A stretch of DNA of 6,261 bases from Succinivibrionaceae bacterium UBA3769 (lineage in GTDB: Bacteria > Pseudomonadota > Gammaproteobacteria > Enterobacterales > Succinivibrionaceae), in contig DFFT01000180.1 of NCBI GenBank assembly GCA_002372325.1, positions 1 to 6,261 of the forward strand, in the 5' to 3' direction. Position 1 is the stretch's first letter, and each line of letters opens with the position of its first letter. Shown one piece after another: positions 1 through 5,633 of this stretch. The position numbers were made by a program, and so were the translations under genes. Below the pieces are notes generated by a model that was given only the letters and a program-made list of their open reading frames with translations, made no database searches and was not told where the DNA came from.

Positions 1-135
1 AAAACTCAATTTTATTTGGTGATGACGAGAACCAAAGAAAAGATTTTACAGTATTGCTGTATTTCTCATGTTTCAAAACGAGATATAAAAGCAGGAAAAA
101 GTAATGCTGTGTTATTTGATAGTATTCTAAATTAG
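1..135 (+). CDS. Possible C-terminal tail of an unrecognised gene, cut by the left edge
   Basis: Frame 1 is open from the first base for 44 codons and ends at TAG (133-135). The peptide is basic and mixed in composition (for example VSKRDIKAGKSNAV near its end) and matches no family I recognise. Support is weak. The DNA is about 30% GC. Frame 3 is also open for 33 codons, to TAA at 102-104, and one antisense frame is open across the same stretch, so an open frame here says little. It could be the end of a gene entering from the left or plain intergenic DNA. Confidence 0.18.
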   Translation, partial: KTQFYLVMTRTKEKILQYCCISHVSKRDIKAGKSNAVLFDSILN

Positions 136-351
136 ATAGTGGGCAATTTTCTTAAGTACGGGGGCATGTTTTTTAAAGCTCTTTTCAGCATGCAGTTCTT
201 TTAAATTTGCGCTGTTCTCCCTGCAGTTTAGCAGTTACAGCTTACACCACATCATTAGGTAAGACCATGCGCTGATTTTGAAACTCCGACATGCTTTTTA
301 GGTGGGTATGAGAAAACCTTGGTCTTCTGATACAGTATTTTTTTAAATTCT

Positions 352-362
352 GTGATTATCAC
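352..362. repeat. Short perfect palindrome GTGAT-T-ATCAC
   Basis: Two 5-bp arms (352-356 and 358-362) flank one central T in AT-rich intergenic DNA, about 200 bases before flrC. A dimeric repressor could bind such a site. The spacing does not fit CRP (TGTGA-N6-TCACA) or FNR (TTGAT-N4-ATCAA), so no regulator can be named. It may be chance. Confidence 0.25.
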
Positions 363-479
363 GAACTCTAGCCTGATATTCATTGGATAAGATGATTGCA
401 AGAAAGTAATTCGTTCGCATTCACCATTATTTTTTTGAAATAGAGATACACTTTCTCTGCGGCGGCATCCGGGGTATTT

Positions 480-529
480 CCGGTTTCAGAGGCCGCCCGG
501 TTCAATACTTTATTAGCTGCCGGTTTCAG
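480..529. repeat. Pair of 10-bp direct repeats before flrC
   Basis: CCGGTTTCAG occurs at 480-489 and again at 520-529, exactly 40 bases apart (about four helical turns), just upstream of the flrC ribosome binding site. Two same-face sites at this spacing could bind a regulator. There is no independent support, and a chance repeat is possible. Confidence 0.25.
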
Positions 530-568
530 TCTGCTATAAAAGGCTCCGGCCGGAACAAAGAGGCTGCC

Positions 569-1948
569 ATGGTAAAAAACCGTATTTTGATTGTGGACGA
601 TGATGCCCGGCTCCGGGAGGCCATCACCGATACGCTGATGCTTTCGGGTTATGAGTGCCAAGAGGCTTCAGGCGGAGCTCAGGCTCTCGATCTTCTGTCG
701 CGTCTCAGAATCAGCATGGTTATCTCCGATATCCAAATGGAAGGCATGGACGGTCATCGCCTTCTTAATGCCGTGCATGAGAAATATCCCCAGATTCCGG
801 TGCTTTTAATGACGGCCTATGCCAATATCGACGGCGCGGTGAAGGCTATGCGGGACGGCGCGGTGGATTATCTGGCCAAGCCCTTTGCTCCCGAGGTGCT
901 TTTGAACCAGGTCAGCCGTTATGTGCCTCTTCAGGTGGTGGACAAAAGAGAGCCGGTGTACGGGGATCCCCGGACGGAGGCTCTGCTGGAAATGGCCCGG
1001 AAGGTAGCCAGATCCGAGGCTACGGTAATGATCACAGGCCCCAGCGGTTCCGGCAAAGAGGTCTTGTCCCGGTACATTCATGACAATTCGGAGCGCAGTT
1101 CAGGGCCGTTTGTGGCCATTAATTGCGCCGCCATTCCCGAGACCATGCTGGAATCCACGCTGTTCGGCTATGAGAAGGGGGCGTTTACCGGAGCGGTGCA
1201 GGCCTGCCCCGGGAAATTCGAGCAGGCTCAGGGCGGTACCATTCTTTTGGACGAAATCACAGAAATGGCCTTGCCTCTTCAGGCCAAGCTCCTCCGGGTG
1301 CTGCAGGAAAAGGAGGTGGAGCGGCTGGGAGGCCGGAAAACCATCTCCCTGGATGTGCGGGTTATCGCCACATCCAACCGGGATCTCCGCGCGGCAGTGC
1401 AGGAGGGAGTATTCCGGGAGGATCTTTATTACCGGCTCAACGTATTCCCCTTAAAGTGGCCGCCCCTGAAGGAGCGTCCCCTGGACATCGTTCCGCTGGC
1501 GCGTTTTCTCCTGAGATCCGCCTGCGAGGAACAGAAGCTGCCGGAAAAGCTCCTGACTCCGGAAGCTGAGAAAAAGCTTCTGGCCTATGGCTGGCCCGGG
1601 AATGTGCGTGAGCTGGGAAATGTCATGCAGCGGGCTCTCATTATTGCGGGAGGGGAGATTACCCCGGAGAACCTGATTTTTGATGATGAGAGTCAGCTCT
1701 CTCTCCCGGAATCCTGGGCAGCTCCGGCCTCCTCGCATCCTGAGGCAGTGCCGGAATCCGACAGACTTTCCGGCGGCGGCACTCTGGGGGAAGAAATGAA
1801 GATTCAGGAATTCCAGATTATTCTGGATACTCTTATTGAGTGCGGCGGCAGCCGGCAGCAGTGCGCTGAAAAGCTGGGCATGAGCCCTCGCACCCTGCGT
1901 TACAAGCTCTCTAAAATGCGCGAGGCGGGGTTTGTGATCCCTGAATAG
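569..1948 (+). CDS. flrC: Sigma54-dependent response regulator, FlrC/FleR-type flagellar activator
   Basis: This is a 459-residue NtrC-family activator. The N-terminal receiver domain (about 4-120) has the acidic pocket D10/D11, phospho-acceptor D54 (VISDIQM), T82 and K104. The AAA+ domain (about 132-365) has Walker A GPSGSGKE (157-164), the sigma54-contact loop GAFTGA (204-209), Walker B TILLDE (224-229) and WPGNVREL (342-349). After a Ser/Pro-rich linker, a Fis-type helix-turn-helix lies at about 425-453 (MSPRTLRYKLSKMREAG). The receiver segment HRLLNAVHEKYPQIPVLLMT and the ending EEMKIQEFQIILDTL followed by SPRTLRYKL match FlrC/FleR better than other NtrC relatives. In Vibrio and Pseudomonas, FlrC/FleR is phosphorylated by FlrB/FleS and switches on class III basal-body and hook genes with sigma54. 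The start is fixed by GAGG five bases before ATG and by the receiver beginning at residue 4. Unusually, no flrB precedes it and no fli gene follows. It could instead be a repurposed paralogue. Confidence 0.85.
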   Translation: MVKNRILIVDDDARLREAITDTLMLSGYECQEASGGAQALDLLSRLRISMVISDIQMEGMDGHRLLNAVHEKYPQIPVLLMTAYANIDGAVKAMRDGAVDYLAKPFAPEVLLNQVSRYVPLQVVDKREPVYGDPRTEALLEMARKVARSEATVMITGPSGSGKEVLSRYIHDNSERSSGPFVAINCAAIPETMLESTLFGYEKGAFTGAVQACPGKFEQAQGGTILLDEITEMALPLQAKLLRVLQEKEVERLGGRKTISLDVRVIATSNRDLRAAVQEGVFREDLYYRLNVFPLKWPPLKERPLDIVPLARFLLRSACEEQKLPEKLLTPEAEKKLLAYGWPGNVRELGNVMQRALIIAGGEITPENLIFDDESQLSLPESWAAPASSHPEAVPESDRLSGGGTLGEEMKIQEFQIILDTLIECGGSRQQCAEKLGMSPRTLRYKLSKMREAGFVIPE

Positions 1949-2153
1949 TGATTCCGGAACAGAATTTCAGAGCTTAAGGTGGTAACAGTCTCCCGGAAGG
2001 CGGCGAAAACACCGGAAAACAGCGTAGTCAGGTTCAAACTCTGAAAATTCAGCCAATTCCTGTGACAGGTCTCCTGAGTAGCGAAATCAGCATTTTTAAT
2101 GCCGCGCATGACACTGTTTCGTTTTGTTTTTTCTTTAAAAACCGGCATCACAA

Positions 2154-2159
2154 GCGAGG
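2154..2159 (+). promoter_or_regulatory. Ribosome binding site fixing the waaF start
   Basis: GCGAGG lies four bases before ATG 2164. The reading frame is open further back, to an ATG at 2062, but the extra 34 residues (rich in Phe and His) have no counterpart in WaaF. WaaF begins MKILVIxPSWVGD, which is exactly what follows ATG 2164. Confidence 0.7.
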
Positions 2160-2163
2160 TTTT

Positions 2164-3234
2164 ATGAAAATACTGGTAATAGCCCCTTCCTGGGTAGGGG
2201 ATCTGGTAATGGCTCAAAGTCTCCTCATTACCCTGAAAAAGCTTCATCCTGAGGCGGTAATCCATGTGCTGGCACCGGCTTGGTGTCTGGATATTGTGAG
2301 GAGAATGCCCGAAGCAGAGAAGGGGATTCTCATGCCTATCGGGCACGGCAGCTTTGATCTCCGGGGGCGTCTCAGACTGGGTCGGGAACTTCGGGAGGAG
2401 CATTATGACGCTGCCTACATTATGCCGAACTCCTGGAAAAGCGCTCTCATTCCCTTTTTTGCCCGCATTAAAATAAGGGTAGGCTGGAAAGGGGAGATGC
2501 GTTATGGTCTTTTGAACTCCATGCGCAAAAACAAAAAGGATTTCCCCAGACTTATTGCCAGATATTCCGCTTTGGCCTGGCCTCTTGATAAGGTCAAAAA
2601 GCAAGAGGATCTGGAATTTCTGTCGTACCCCAGACTGCGGGTCGAACCCGTTGATCCCGCCGTTCTTCTTAATAAGTTTGGCATAAAAGAGGGCGTTCTC
2701 CCTCTGGGACTCTGCCCGGGAGCGGAGTTCGGCCCCGCTAAAAAATGGCCTCCCGAGTATTATGCCGCTCTCGCAAAGAAGTATCTTTCCCTGAACCCGG
2801 CTCGGGAATGCTGGATCTTCGGTTCCGGCAAGGATCGGGAGACCGGTGAGACTATCAGGGGGCTGACAGGCGAGGAATATCAGAGCCGCGTCAGAGTGTT
2901 AGCCGGGAGCACCACTCTGGAGGATGCCATTGATCTTTTGGCTATGTGCTCTCTTGTCATTTCCAACGATTCCGGACTTATGCATGTCAGCGCGGCCGTG
3001 GGAGTTCGTCTTGCGGCAGTATTTGGCTCCACCAGCACTGTCTATACTCCGCCTTCCCAGGACGATGCTCTTTTGATTGAATCTGACATGAGCTGTCATC
3101 CCTGTTTTAAACGTGTCTGTCCCCGGGGCAATCCGGAGTGTCTTACGTCACTTCTTCCGGATCTGGTGTGGGATCGTCTGATTAAAAAGTGGCCGGATCT
3201 CGGTGTTTCCGAAAAAGCCGCCGGGGAGAGTTAG
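2164..3234 (+). CDS. waaF: ADP-heptose:LPS heptosyltransferase II
   Basis: WaaF adds the second L-glycero-D-manno-heptose from ADP-heptose to the LPS inner core on the cytoplasmic face of the inner membrane. The product has 356 residues, close to the usual length of about 350. It is a GT-B fold glycosyltransferase of family GT9. Visible hallmarks are the N-terminal MKILVIAPSWVGD with D13, APAWC (37-41), MPIGHG (57-62), GWKGEMRYGLLN (107-118), the ADP-heptose-site stretch CPGAEFGPAKKWP (184-196) and SNDSGLMHVSAA (267-278). A four-cysteine C-terminal patch (C311, C314, C319, C326) is, as I recall, shared by many gammaproteobacterial relatives. GEMRYGLLN and PGAEFGPAK favour WaaF over WaaC. It is followed three bases later by waaA, so the two form an operon. 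The 215 bases between flrC and this gene contain no clear terminator and no promoter I would defend. Confidence 0.93.
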   Translation: MKILVIAPSWVGDLVMAQSLLITLKKLHPEAVIHVLAPAWCLDIVRRMPEAEKGILMPIGHGSFDLRGRLRLGRELREEHYDAAYIMPNSWKSALIPFFARIKIRVGWKGEMRYGLLNSMRKNKKDFPRLIARYSALAWPLDKVKKQEDLEFLSYPRLRVEPVDPAVLLNKFGIKEGVLPLGLCPGAEFGPAKKWPPEYYAALAKKYLSLNPARECWIFGSGKDRETGETIRGLTGEEYQSRVRVLAGSTTLEDAIDLLAMCSLVISNDSGLMHVSAAVGVRLAAVFGSTSTVYTPPSQDDALLIESDMSCHPCFKRVCPRGNPECLTSLLPDLVWDRLIKKWPDLGVSEKAAGES

Positions 3235-3237
3235 GCC

Positions 3238-4596
3238 ATGACCGGGAGATCTCCTTTAGTTCGGGCGGCGGAACTTTGCTACAGCGCTGGTACAGCCATT
3301 CTGGCCCCGTTTTTTGCCATGTTTATCAGATTCCGTTCCCGCACTCCTTACGGTACCAGATGGCGGGAGCTTCTGGGGGATGTCCCTGAAACTGATTACG
3401 GCAGCCCGGTGTGGTTTCATACGGTAAGCGTGGGAGAATCCATGGGGGCGAAGCCTCTTATTATGGAATTCCGGAAAACCCATCCTGATATTCCGGTGCT
3501 GGTTACCACCACTACGGCTACCGGGGCGGCGGTTTATGACAGCGTCCGAAATATGGTAACCCACCTCTATGCCCCGCTGGATTCCCCGCTGGCGGTAAAG
3601 AGATTTCTGAACCGGGTTAACCCCCGGCTTTACGTTACCATGGAAACCGAGCTCTGGCCCGTGCTTTTGGGAGAGCTTAAAAAGCGCGGCATTCCGGCCT
3701 TGGTAATGAATGCCAGGCTGTCTGACCGTTCCCGGGATCGTTATCTCCGGGCGGGGAAGCTTTTTCCGGAAGCTATCGGAGATCGGATTACCCGGTTTAT
3801 CTGTCAGACTCCGGCGGATCTGGCGAATTTTGCGAAGCTGGGCATTCCGGATTCCCGCCTCGCGGTTTCCGGATCCATTAAGTTTGATATCACTCCGGAC
3901 ACCAGAGCTTTTGAGGAAGGGCGGGCTTTAAGAAAGCGGCTTTCAGAGAGGAAAAAACCGGAAGGTTCTTCCCCTGAAGAATCTCCTGACAGAGAGCCCC
4001 TTTTTCTTACGGTGGCCAGCACCCACCGGGGGGAGGATCTTCTGGCTTTGGAGATGTTCCGGGAAATCAGGAAGACCGTGCCTTCTCTCGTGCTGGTACT
4101 GGTGCCCCGCCATCCGGAAAGGTTTCAGGAGGTGTGGGATCTTATCGGAGAGAGCGGCTTTCGGAGGAGCCGGCGCACGCAGCTGGAAAATGAACTTAAG
4201 GATCCCTCCTTTGCGCTTCCGGAGGTGATTCTGGGGGACTCCATGCAGGAGCTTTATCTCTATTTCGGGATGGCGGATCTGGTGCTTATGGGAGGCAGTC
4301 TTATCGATATCGGCGGCCATAATCCCCTGGAACCGGCGTCCCTTGGAGTACCGGTGGTTACCGGCCCCTTTATCCGCAATTTCCGGAAAATTTTTCAGGA
4401 AATGGCGGCCCGGAAGGCCAGTCGGGTGATTCCTTGTGAAACGCTGGCCCGGGATCTGGCAGTTTTGCTCAGGGATCCCGAAGACCTTAAGAAGCTGGGG
4501 CTGGCCGCCCGGGAGTTTATTGATGAAAACCGGGGCGCGCTTCAGAAAACGCTGGAGGAAATTAATCGGATCCTGAATGACGGAGCTGAAGGATAG
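3238..4596 (+). CDS. waaA: 3-deoxy-D-manno-octulosonic acid (Kdo) transferase
   Basis: WaaA transfers Kdo from CMP-Kdo to the lipid A precursor, the first step of LPS core assembly, at the inner-membrane surface. The product has 452 residues against about 425 in E. coli. A hydrophobic N-terminal anchor lies at about 12-31. The Rossmann-like N-half contains HTVSVGE (61-67), whose Glu matches the catalytic base of the family, then TTTTATG (90-96), METELWP (135-141) and NARLSDRS (158-165). The CMP-Kdo-binding C-half contains SGSIKFD (211-217), STHRGE (261-266), VPRHPERF (289-296), GDSMQEL (333-339) and GGSLIDIGGHNPLEPA (352-367). The extra length lies mainly in a Pro/Glu/Ser-rich insert at about 238-253. 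The start is supported by GGAG at 3225-3228, inside the end of waaF, nine bases before ATG, so translation of the two genes is probably coupled. It converges with the - strand cassette; no strong terminator follows. Confidence 0.95.
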   Translation: MTGRSPLVRAAELCYSAGTAILAPFFAMFIRFRSRTPYGTRWRELLGDVPETDYGSPVWFHTVSVGESMGAKPLIMEFRKTHPDIPVLVTTTTATGAAVYDSVRNMVTHLYAPLDSPLAVKRFLNRVNPRLYVTMETELWPVLLGELKKRGIPALVMNARLSDRSRDRYLRAGKLFPEAIGDRITRFICQTPADLANFAKLGIPDSRLAVSGSIKFDITPDTRAFEEGRALRKRLSERKKPEGSSPEESPDREPLFLTVASTHRGEDLLALEMFREIRKTVPSLVLVLVPRHPERFQEVWDLIGESGFRRSRRTQLENELKDPSFALPEVILGDSMQELYLYFGMADLVLMGGSLIDIGGHNPLEPASLGVPVVTGPFIRNFRKIFQEMAARKASRVIPCETLARDLAVLLRDPEDLKKLGLAAREFIDENRGALQKTLEEINRILNDGAEG

Positions 4597-4716
4597 CAGG
4601 CAGCCGTCTCTATCATGATGACGCCTGTCATTTTAAGGAACGCATTTTCCGGAACACAGCTTCAGAATTATGGCGCTTTTTGGCTTTTGATGAGTACCAG
4701 GAGAGCTTGCTATCAG

Positions 4717-4733
4717 GCTGAGCCAGACTCAGC
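4717..4733 (-). repeat. Small hairpin just after the 77-residue gene
   Basis: GCTGAG (4717-4722) and CTCAGC (4728-4733) form a perfect 6-bp stem with a 5-base loop. It starts two bases beyond the stop codon of the - strand gene and lies in the convergent gap after waaA. Neither strand has a U-tract after it, so it is not a standard intrinsic terminator. It may still protect or end the message from one side. Confidence 0.3.
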
Positions 4734-4735
4734 AA

Positions 4736-4969
4736 TCATATCTCTGCCTGCACAATATGCCCGAAATTCAGTTCATCCTGTAAAAGCCCGTAAACATACC
4801 CCGGGCTTTCGCGATATAACCCGGTTTCGATATAAGTCAGCTTTTCATATACTTCTGAAGCATAGAGTATGCGCATGGCATCATCATATTCGATACCGCG
4901 TGTCTCTGTAAGGATCTCTACGAGATCCTGCACCATATATTCAATCAACTGCTGCTCTTTTGACATCAT
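4736..4969 (-). CDS. Small uncharacterised protein of the DUF3791/DUF3990 locus
   Basis: This is a 77-residue acidic, soluble, mostly helical-looking protein without signal peptide, membrane segment or cysteine. Readable stretches are KEQQLIEYMVQDLVEIL near the start, a central DDAMRILYASEVYEKL, and the conserved-looking ETGLYRESPGYVYGLL and VQAEI towards the end. I recall similar short proteins next to DUF3990 genes in gut bacteria but cannot name a characterised family. The frame opens with two Met codons. AGGTG lies eight bases before the first ATG and eleven before the second, so either start is possible (77 or 76 residues). It is last in a - strand operon after a DUF3791 gene and a broken DUF3990 gene. 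Its DNA is lower in GC than waaA. A role as partner or regulator of the DUF3990 enzyme is inferred from position only. Confidence 0.75.
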   Translation of the reverse strand: MMSKEQQLIEYMVQDLVEILTETRGIEYDDAMRILYASEVYEKLTYIETGLYRESPGYVYGLLQDELNFGHIVQAEI

Positions 4970-4972
4970 TGA

Positions 4973-4999
4973 TTAAACACCTGCCGTTAAACACCTGCC
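4973..4999. repeat. Perfect 13-bp tandem duplication
   Basis: TTAAACACCTGCC occurs at 4973-4985 and 4987-4999, separated by one G. On the - strand the unit reads GGCAGGTGTTTAA. The copy at 4987-4999 codes the last residues and stop of the DUF3990 relic (Ala-Gly-Val-TAA). The copy at 4973-4985 carries the AGGTG ribosome binding site of the 77-residue gene. In an unduplicated ancestor the end of DUF3990 would itself have supplied that site. It is a probable replication-slippage product beside the deletion. Confidence 0.8.
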
Positions 5000-5085
5000 T
5001 TTCGTAACAGACTGATGCCTTCTGTGTGTGGAAAGAATATTGATTGGCGTTTTCTTAGCAAATTGCTTCCGTGGTAAAGCAGCAT
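4987..5085 (-). pseudogene. Internally deleted DUF3990 (ADP-ribosyltransferase-like) gene
   Basis: A 32-codon frame fills most of the gap between the two small - strand genes. It opens with MLLYHGSN (residues 1-8), the typical beginning of DUF3990 proteins. The LYHGS core is the first-strand His motif of the ADP-ribosyltransferase fold, comparable to the HG[S/T] of PARPs. Residues 15-28 (SIFFPHTEGISLLR) resemble, as I recall, the C-terminal end of the family, where a Phe-His-Thr-Glu stretch precedes the last strand. Intact members have roughly 150-170 residues, so well over 100 central residues are missing, including the strands expected to hold the remaining catalytic positions. The ATG overlaps the DUF3791 stop by one base (TGATG), as in a coupled operon. 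The remaining frame is uninterrupted, so a peptide could still be made, but enzyme activity is not expected. A chance match is unlikely given position, strand, phase and both ends. Confidence 0.68.
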
Positions 5086-5303
5086 CAGTACTTGCCTCCG
5101 TTATTTCTGCACACTATAGTGAGATCCTCCACAGCATCATCAAGACTGAGGGTATGTTCTATATCATAGTGTTCCTTTAGAAACTCTATGCCTTTATGGT
5201 CATAGAGATAGGTAAATGCTTTCTTTTCAGTAATATGAAATTTGCGGGCGAATTCATTTACACACACTACAGTGTAGTTTATTTTCTTTTTTAGTTCGCT
5301 CAT
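5085..5303 (-). CDS. DUF3791 family small protein
   Basis: This is a 72-residue soluble protein. The order KINYTVVCVNEFARKF, then KKAFTYLYDHKGIEFLKEHY, then EHTLSLDDAVEDL and a final CRNNGG fits DUF3791: a helix with a Cys near its start, a Phe-Leu-x-x-His-Tyr turn, a His-Thr pair, and a helix ending the domain. The family has no established biochemical function. Its genes commonly lie beside DUF3990 genes, and a role as antitoxin or partner is inferred from that. The start at ATG 5303 is backed by GAGGA nine bases upstream (on the - strand). The stop codon overlaps the ATG of the DUF3990 relic by one base. The gene is intact in length. GC is clearly lower than in the LPS genes, consistent with an accessory origin. 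Confidence 0.82.
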   Translation of the reverse strand: MSELKKKINYTVVCVNEFARKFHITEKKAFTYLYDHKGIEFLKEHYDIEHTLSLDDAVEDLTIVCRNNGGKY

Positions 5304-5377
5304 GGCTTAGTGTCCTCGCCTTTTATGCTTTTAGGAAGCTTTTTGTCCGTTAGCAAGCTCTTTGTTTCTTTCAGCGT

Positions 5378-5406
5378 TTATTACAATACTTCGACCTGCG
5401 GGTTAA
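5378..5406 (-). promoter_or_regulatory. Weak candidate promoter for the small-gene cassette
   Basis: On the - strand, TTAACC (5406-5401) and TAATAA (5383-5378) are separated by 17 bases and lie about 75 bases upstream of the DUF3791 start. Position and spacing are right for a sigma70 promoter, but both hexamers match the consensus only partly. The inverted repeat GGTGAT-N8-ATCACC (5455-5474) lies further upstream and could be an operator. Confidence 0.22.
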
Positions 5407-5454
5407 CTAATCGGTGAATCTTCATTCTGCACGGTGTTATTCCGCGCGGCTTTT

Positions 5455-5474
5455 GGTGATTCTACCACATCACC
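5455..5474. repeat. Inverted repeat GGTGAT-N8-ATCACC
   Basis: Perfect 6-bp arms at 5455-5460 and 5469-5474 surround 8 bases, upstream of the - strand cassette. It may be a dimeric regulator site or a small hairpin. No known consensus fits. Confidence 0.3.
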
Positions 5475-5552
5475 ATGGGCTCAAAATAATTGCTGACAAG
5501 ACTTTTCAGACATTAAAAGTTCCCCGGGAGATGCAGTGTTACAACGGCAGCA

Positions 5553-5569
5553 TTTCTGCTCAGCAGAAA
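5553..5569. repeat. Inverted repeat overlapping the terminator U-tract
   Basis: TTTCTGCT (5553-5560) and AGCAGAAA (5562-5569) are perfect complements around a single C. A real hairpin would open a few central pairs into the loop. The arm at 5562-5569 includes part of the A-run that gives the U-tract of the ackA terminator, so the RNA from the - strand could pair this way once transcription has passed the terminator. Confidence 0.4.
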
Positions 5570-5592
5570 AAAAGGGAGCTTAATAAGCTCCC
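5567..5592 (-). terminator. Rho-independent terminator of ackA
   Basis: On the - strand, GGGAGCTTA (5592-5584) and TAAGCTCCC (5582-5574) form a stem with a GC-rich base. In practice this is about 6-8 pairs with a short AT loop. It is followed directly by seven T (5573-5567). It lies about 50 bases after the ackA stop codon and should separate ackA from the small-gene cassette on the same strand. Confidence 0.85.
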
Positions 5593-5608
5593 TCTCTGTC
5601 ATCGTGAA

Positions 5609-5633
5609 GCTTTATCCTTAAGCAGGATAAAGC
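5609..5633 (-). repeat. Stable hairpin between the ackA stop and its terminator
   Basis: GCTTTATCCT (5609-5618) and AGGATAAAGC (5624-5633) form a perfect 10-bp stem with a 5-base loop, starting eight bases after the ackA stop. No U-tract follows, so it is not itself a terminator. A 3' stabilising stem or part of a two-hairpin termination region is likely. Confidence 0.6.

Larger units (their letters stand above)
1..568. other. AT-rich region upstream of flrC without a convincing gene
   Basis: Apart from the doubtful tail at 1-135, I see no gene here. Base composition is AT-rich up to about 440 and then rises sharply towards flrC. Small structures are present: a two-part imperfect hairpin (GCTGT 211-215 with ACAGC 237-241, and CTGC 221-224 with GCAG 231-234), a palindrome at 352-362, and a 10-bp direct repeat just before flrC. 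No sensor-kinase signature (H-box, N-box or G-box) is readable in any frame, although flrB would be expected here in a standard flagellar cluster. A TATAAA at 535-540 could be a -10 element for flrC, but no good -35 lies at the right distance. I found no sigma54 (GG-N10-GC type) promoter with a convincing full match. Confidence 0.5.
4736..5303 (-). other. Decayed DUF3791-DUF3990 small-gene cassette
   Basis: Three consecutive - strand units form one operon: a DUF3791 gene (5303-5085), a collapsed DUF3990 gene (5085-4987) and a 77-codon gene (4969-4736). The first two overlap by one base (TGATG), and 17 bases separate the relic from the third gene. Such compact sets of tiny genes around a DUF3990 enzyme resemble toxin-antitoxin or other accessory modules. 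GC is low (about 33% at 5161-5220 against about 53% at 3781-3840 in waaA), which suggests acquisition into the gap between waaA and ackA. No integrase, transposase or attachment repeat is visible. Confidence 0.6.

Noticed and set aside
1..568. Remnant of the flrB sensor kinase before flrC
   Set aside because: I read the frame upstream of the flrC start and the neighbouring frames and found no kinase motif or plausible kinase C-terminus.
380..661. 93-codon - strand frame overlapping the start of flrC
   Set aside because: Its first third is antisense to the flrC receiver domain and its ATG lies inside flrC. The remainder has no recognisable domain. The tail (AAAEKVYLYFKKIM region) looks protein-like, but no start with a Shine-Dalgarno sits outside flrC.
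2062..2163. N-terminal extension of WaaF from ATG 2062
   Set aside because: The extra 34 residues have no counterpart in the family, and ATG 2164 has a Shine-Dalgarno and begins the conserved MKILVIAPSWVGD.
1900..2604. 234-codon - strand frame across the flrC-waaF gap
   Set aside because: It is antisense to the well-supported waaF and the end of flrC, and its translation resembles no protein family.
4597..4640. Imperfect hairpin with CAGG/CCTG and CGTC/GACG arms followed by a few T, as a waaA terminator
   Set aside because: The stem needs an internal bulge of several bases and a long loop, and the T-run is only four bases, so I do not call it.
4615..4911. 98-codon + strand frame downstream of waaA
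   Set aside because: Most of it is antisense to the 77-residue gene, composition is poor (many His, Arg and Tyr late in the frame), and it matches no family.
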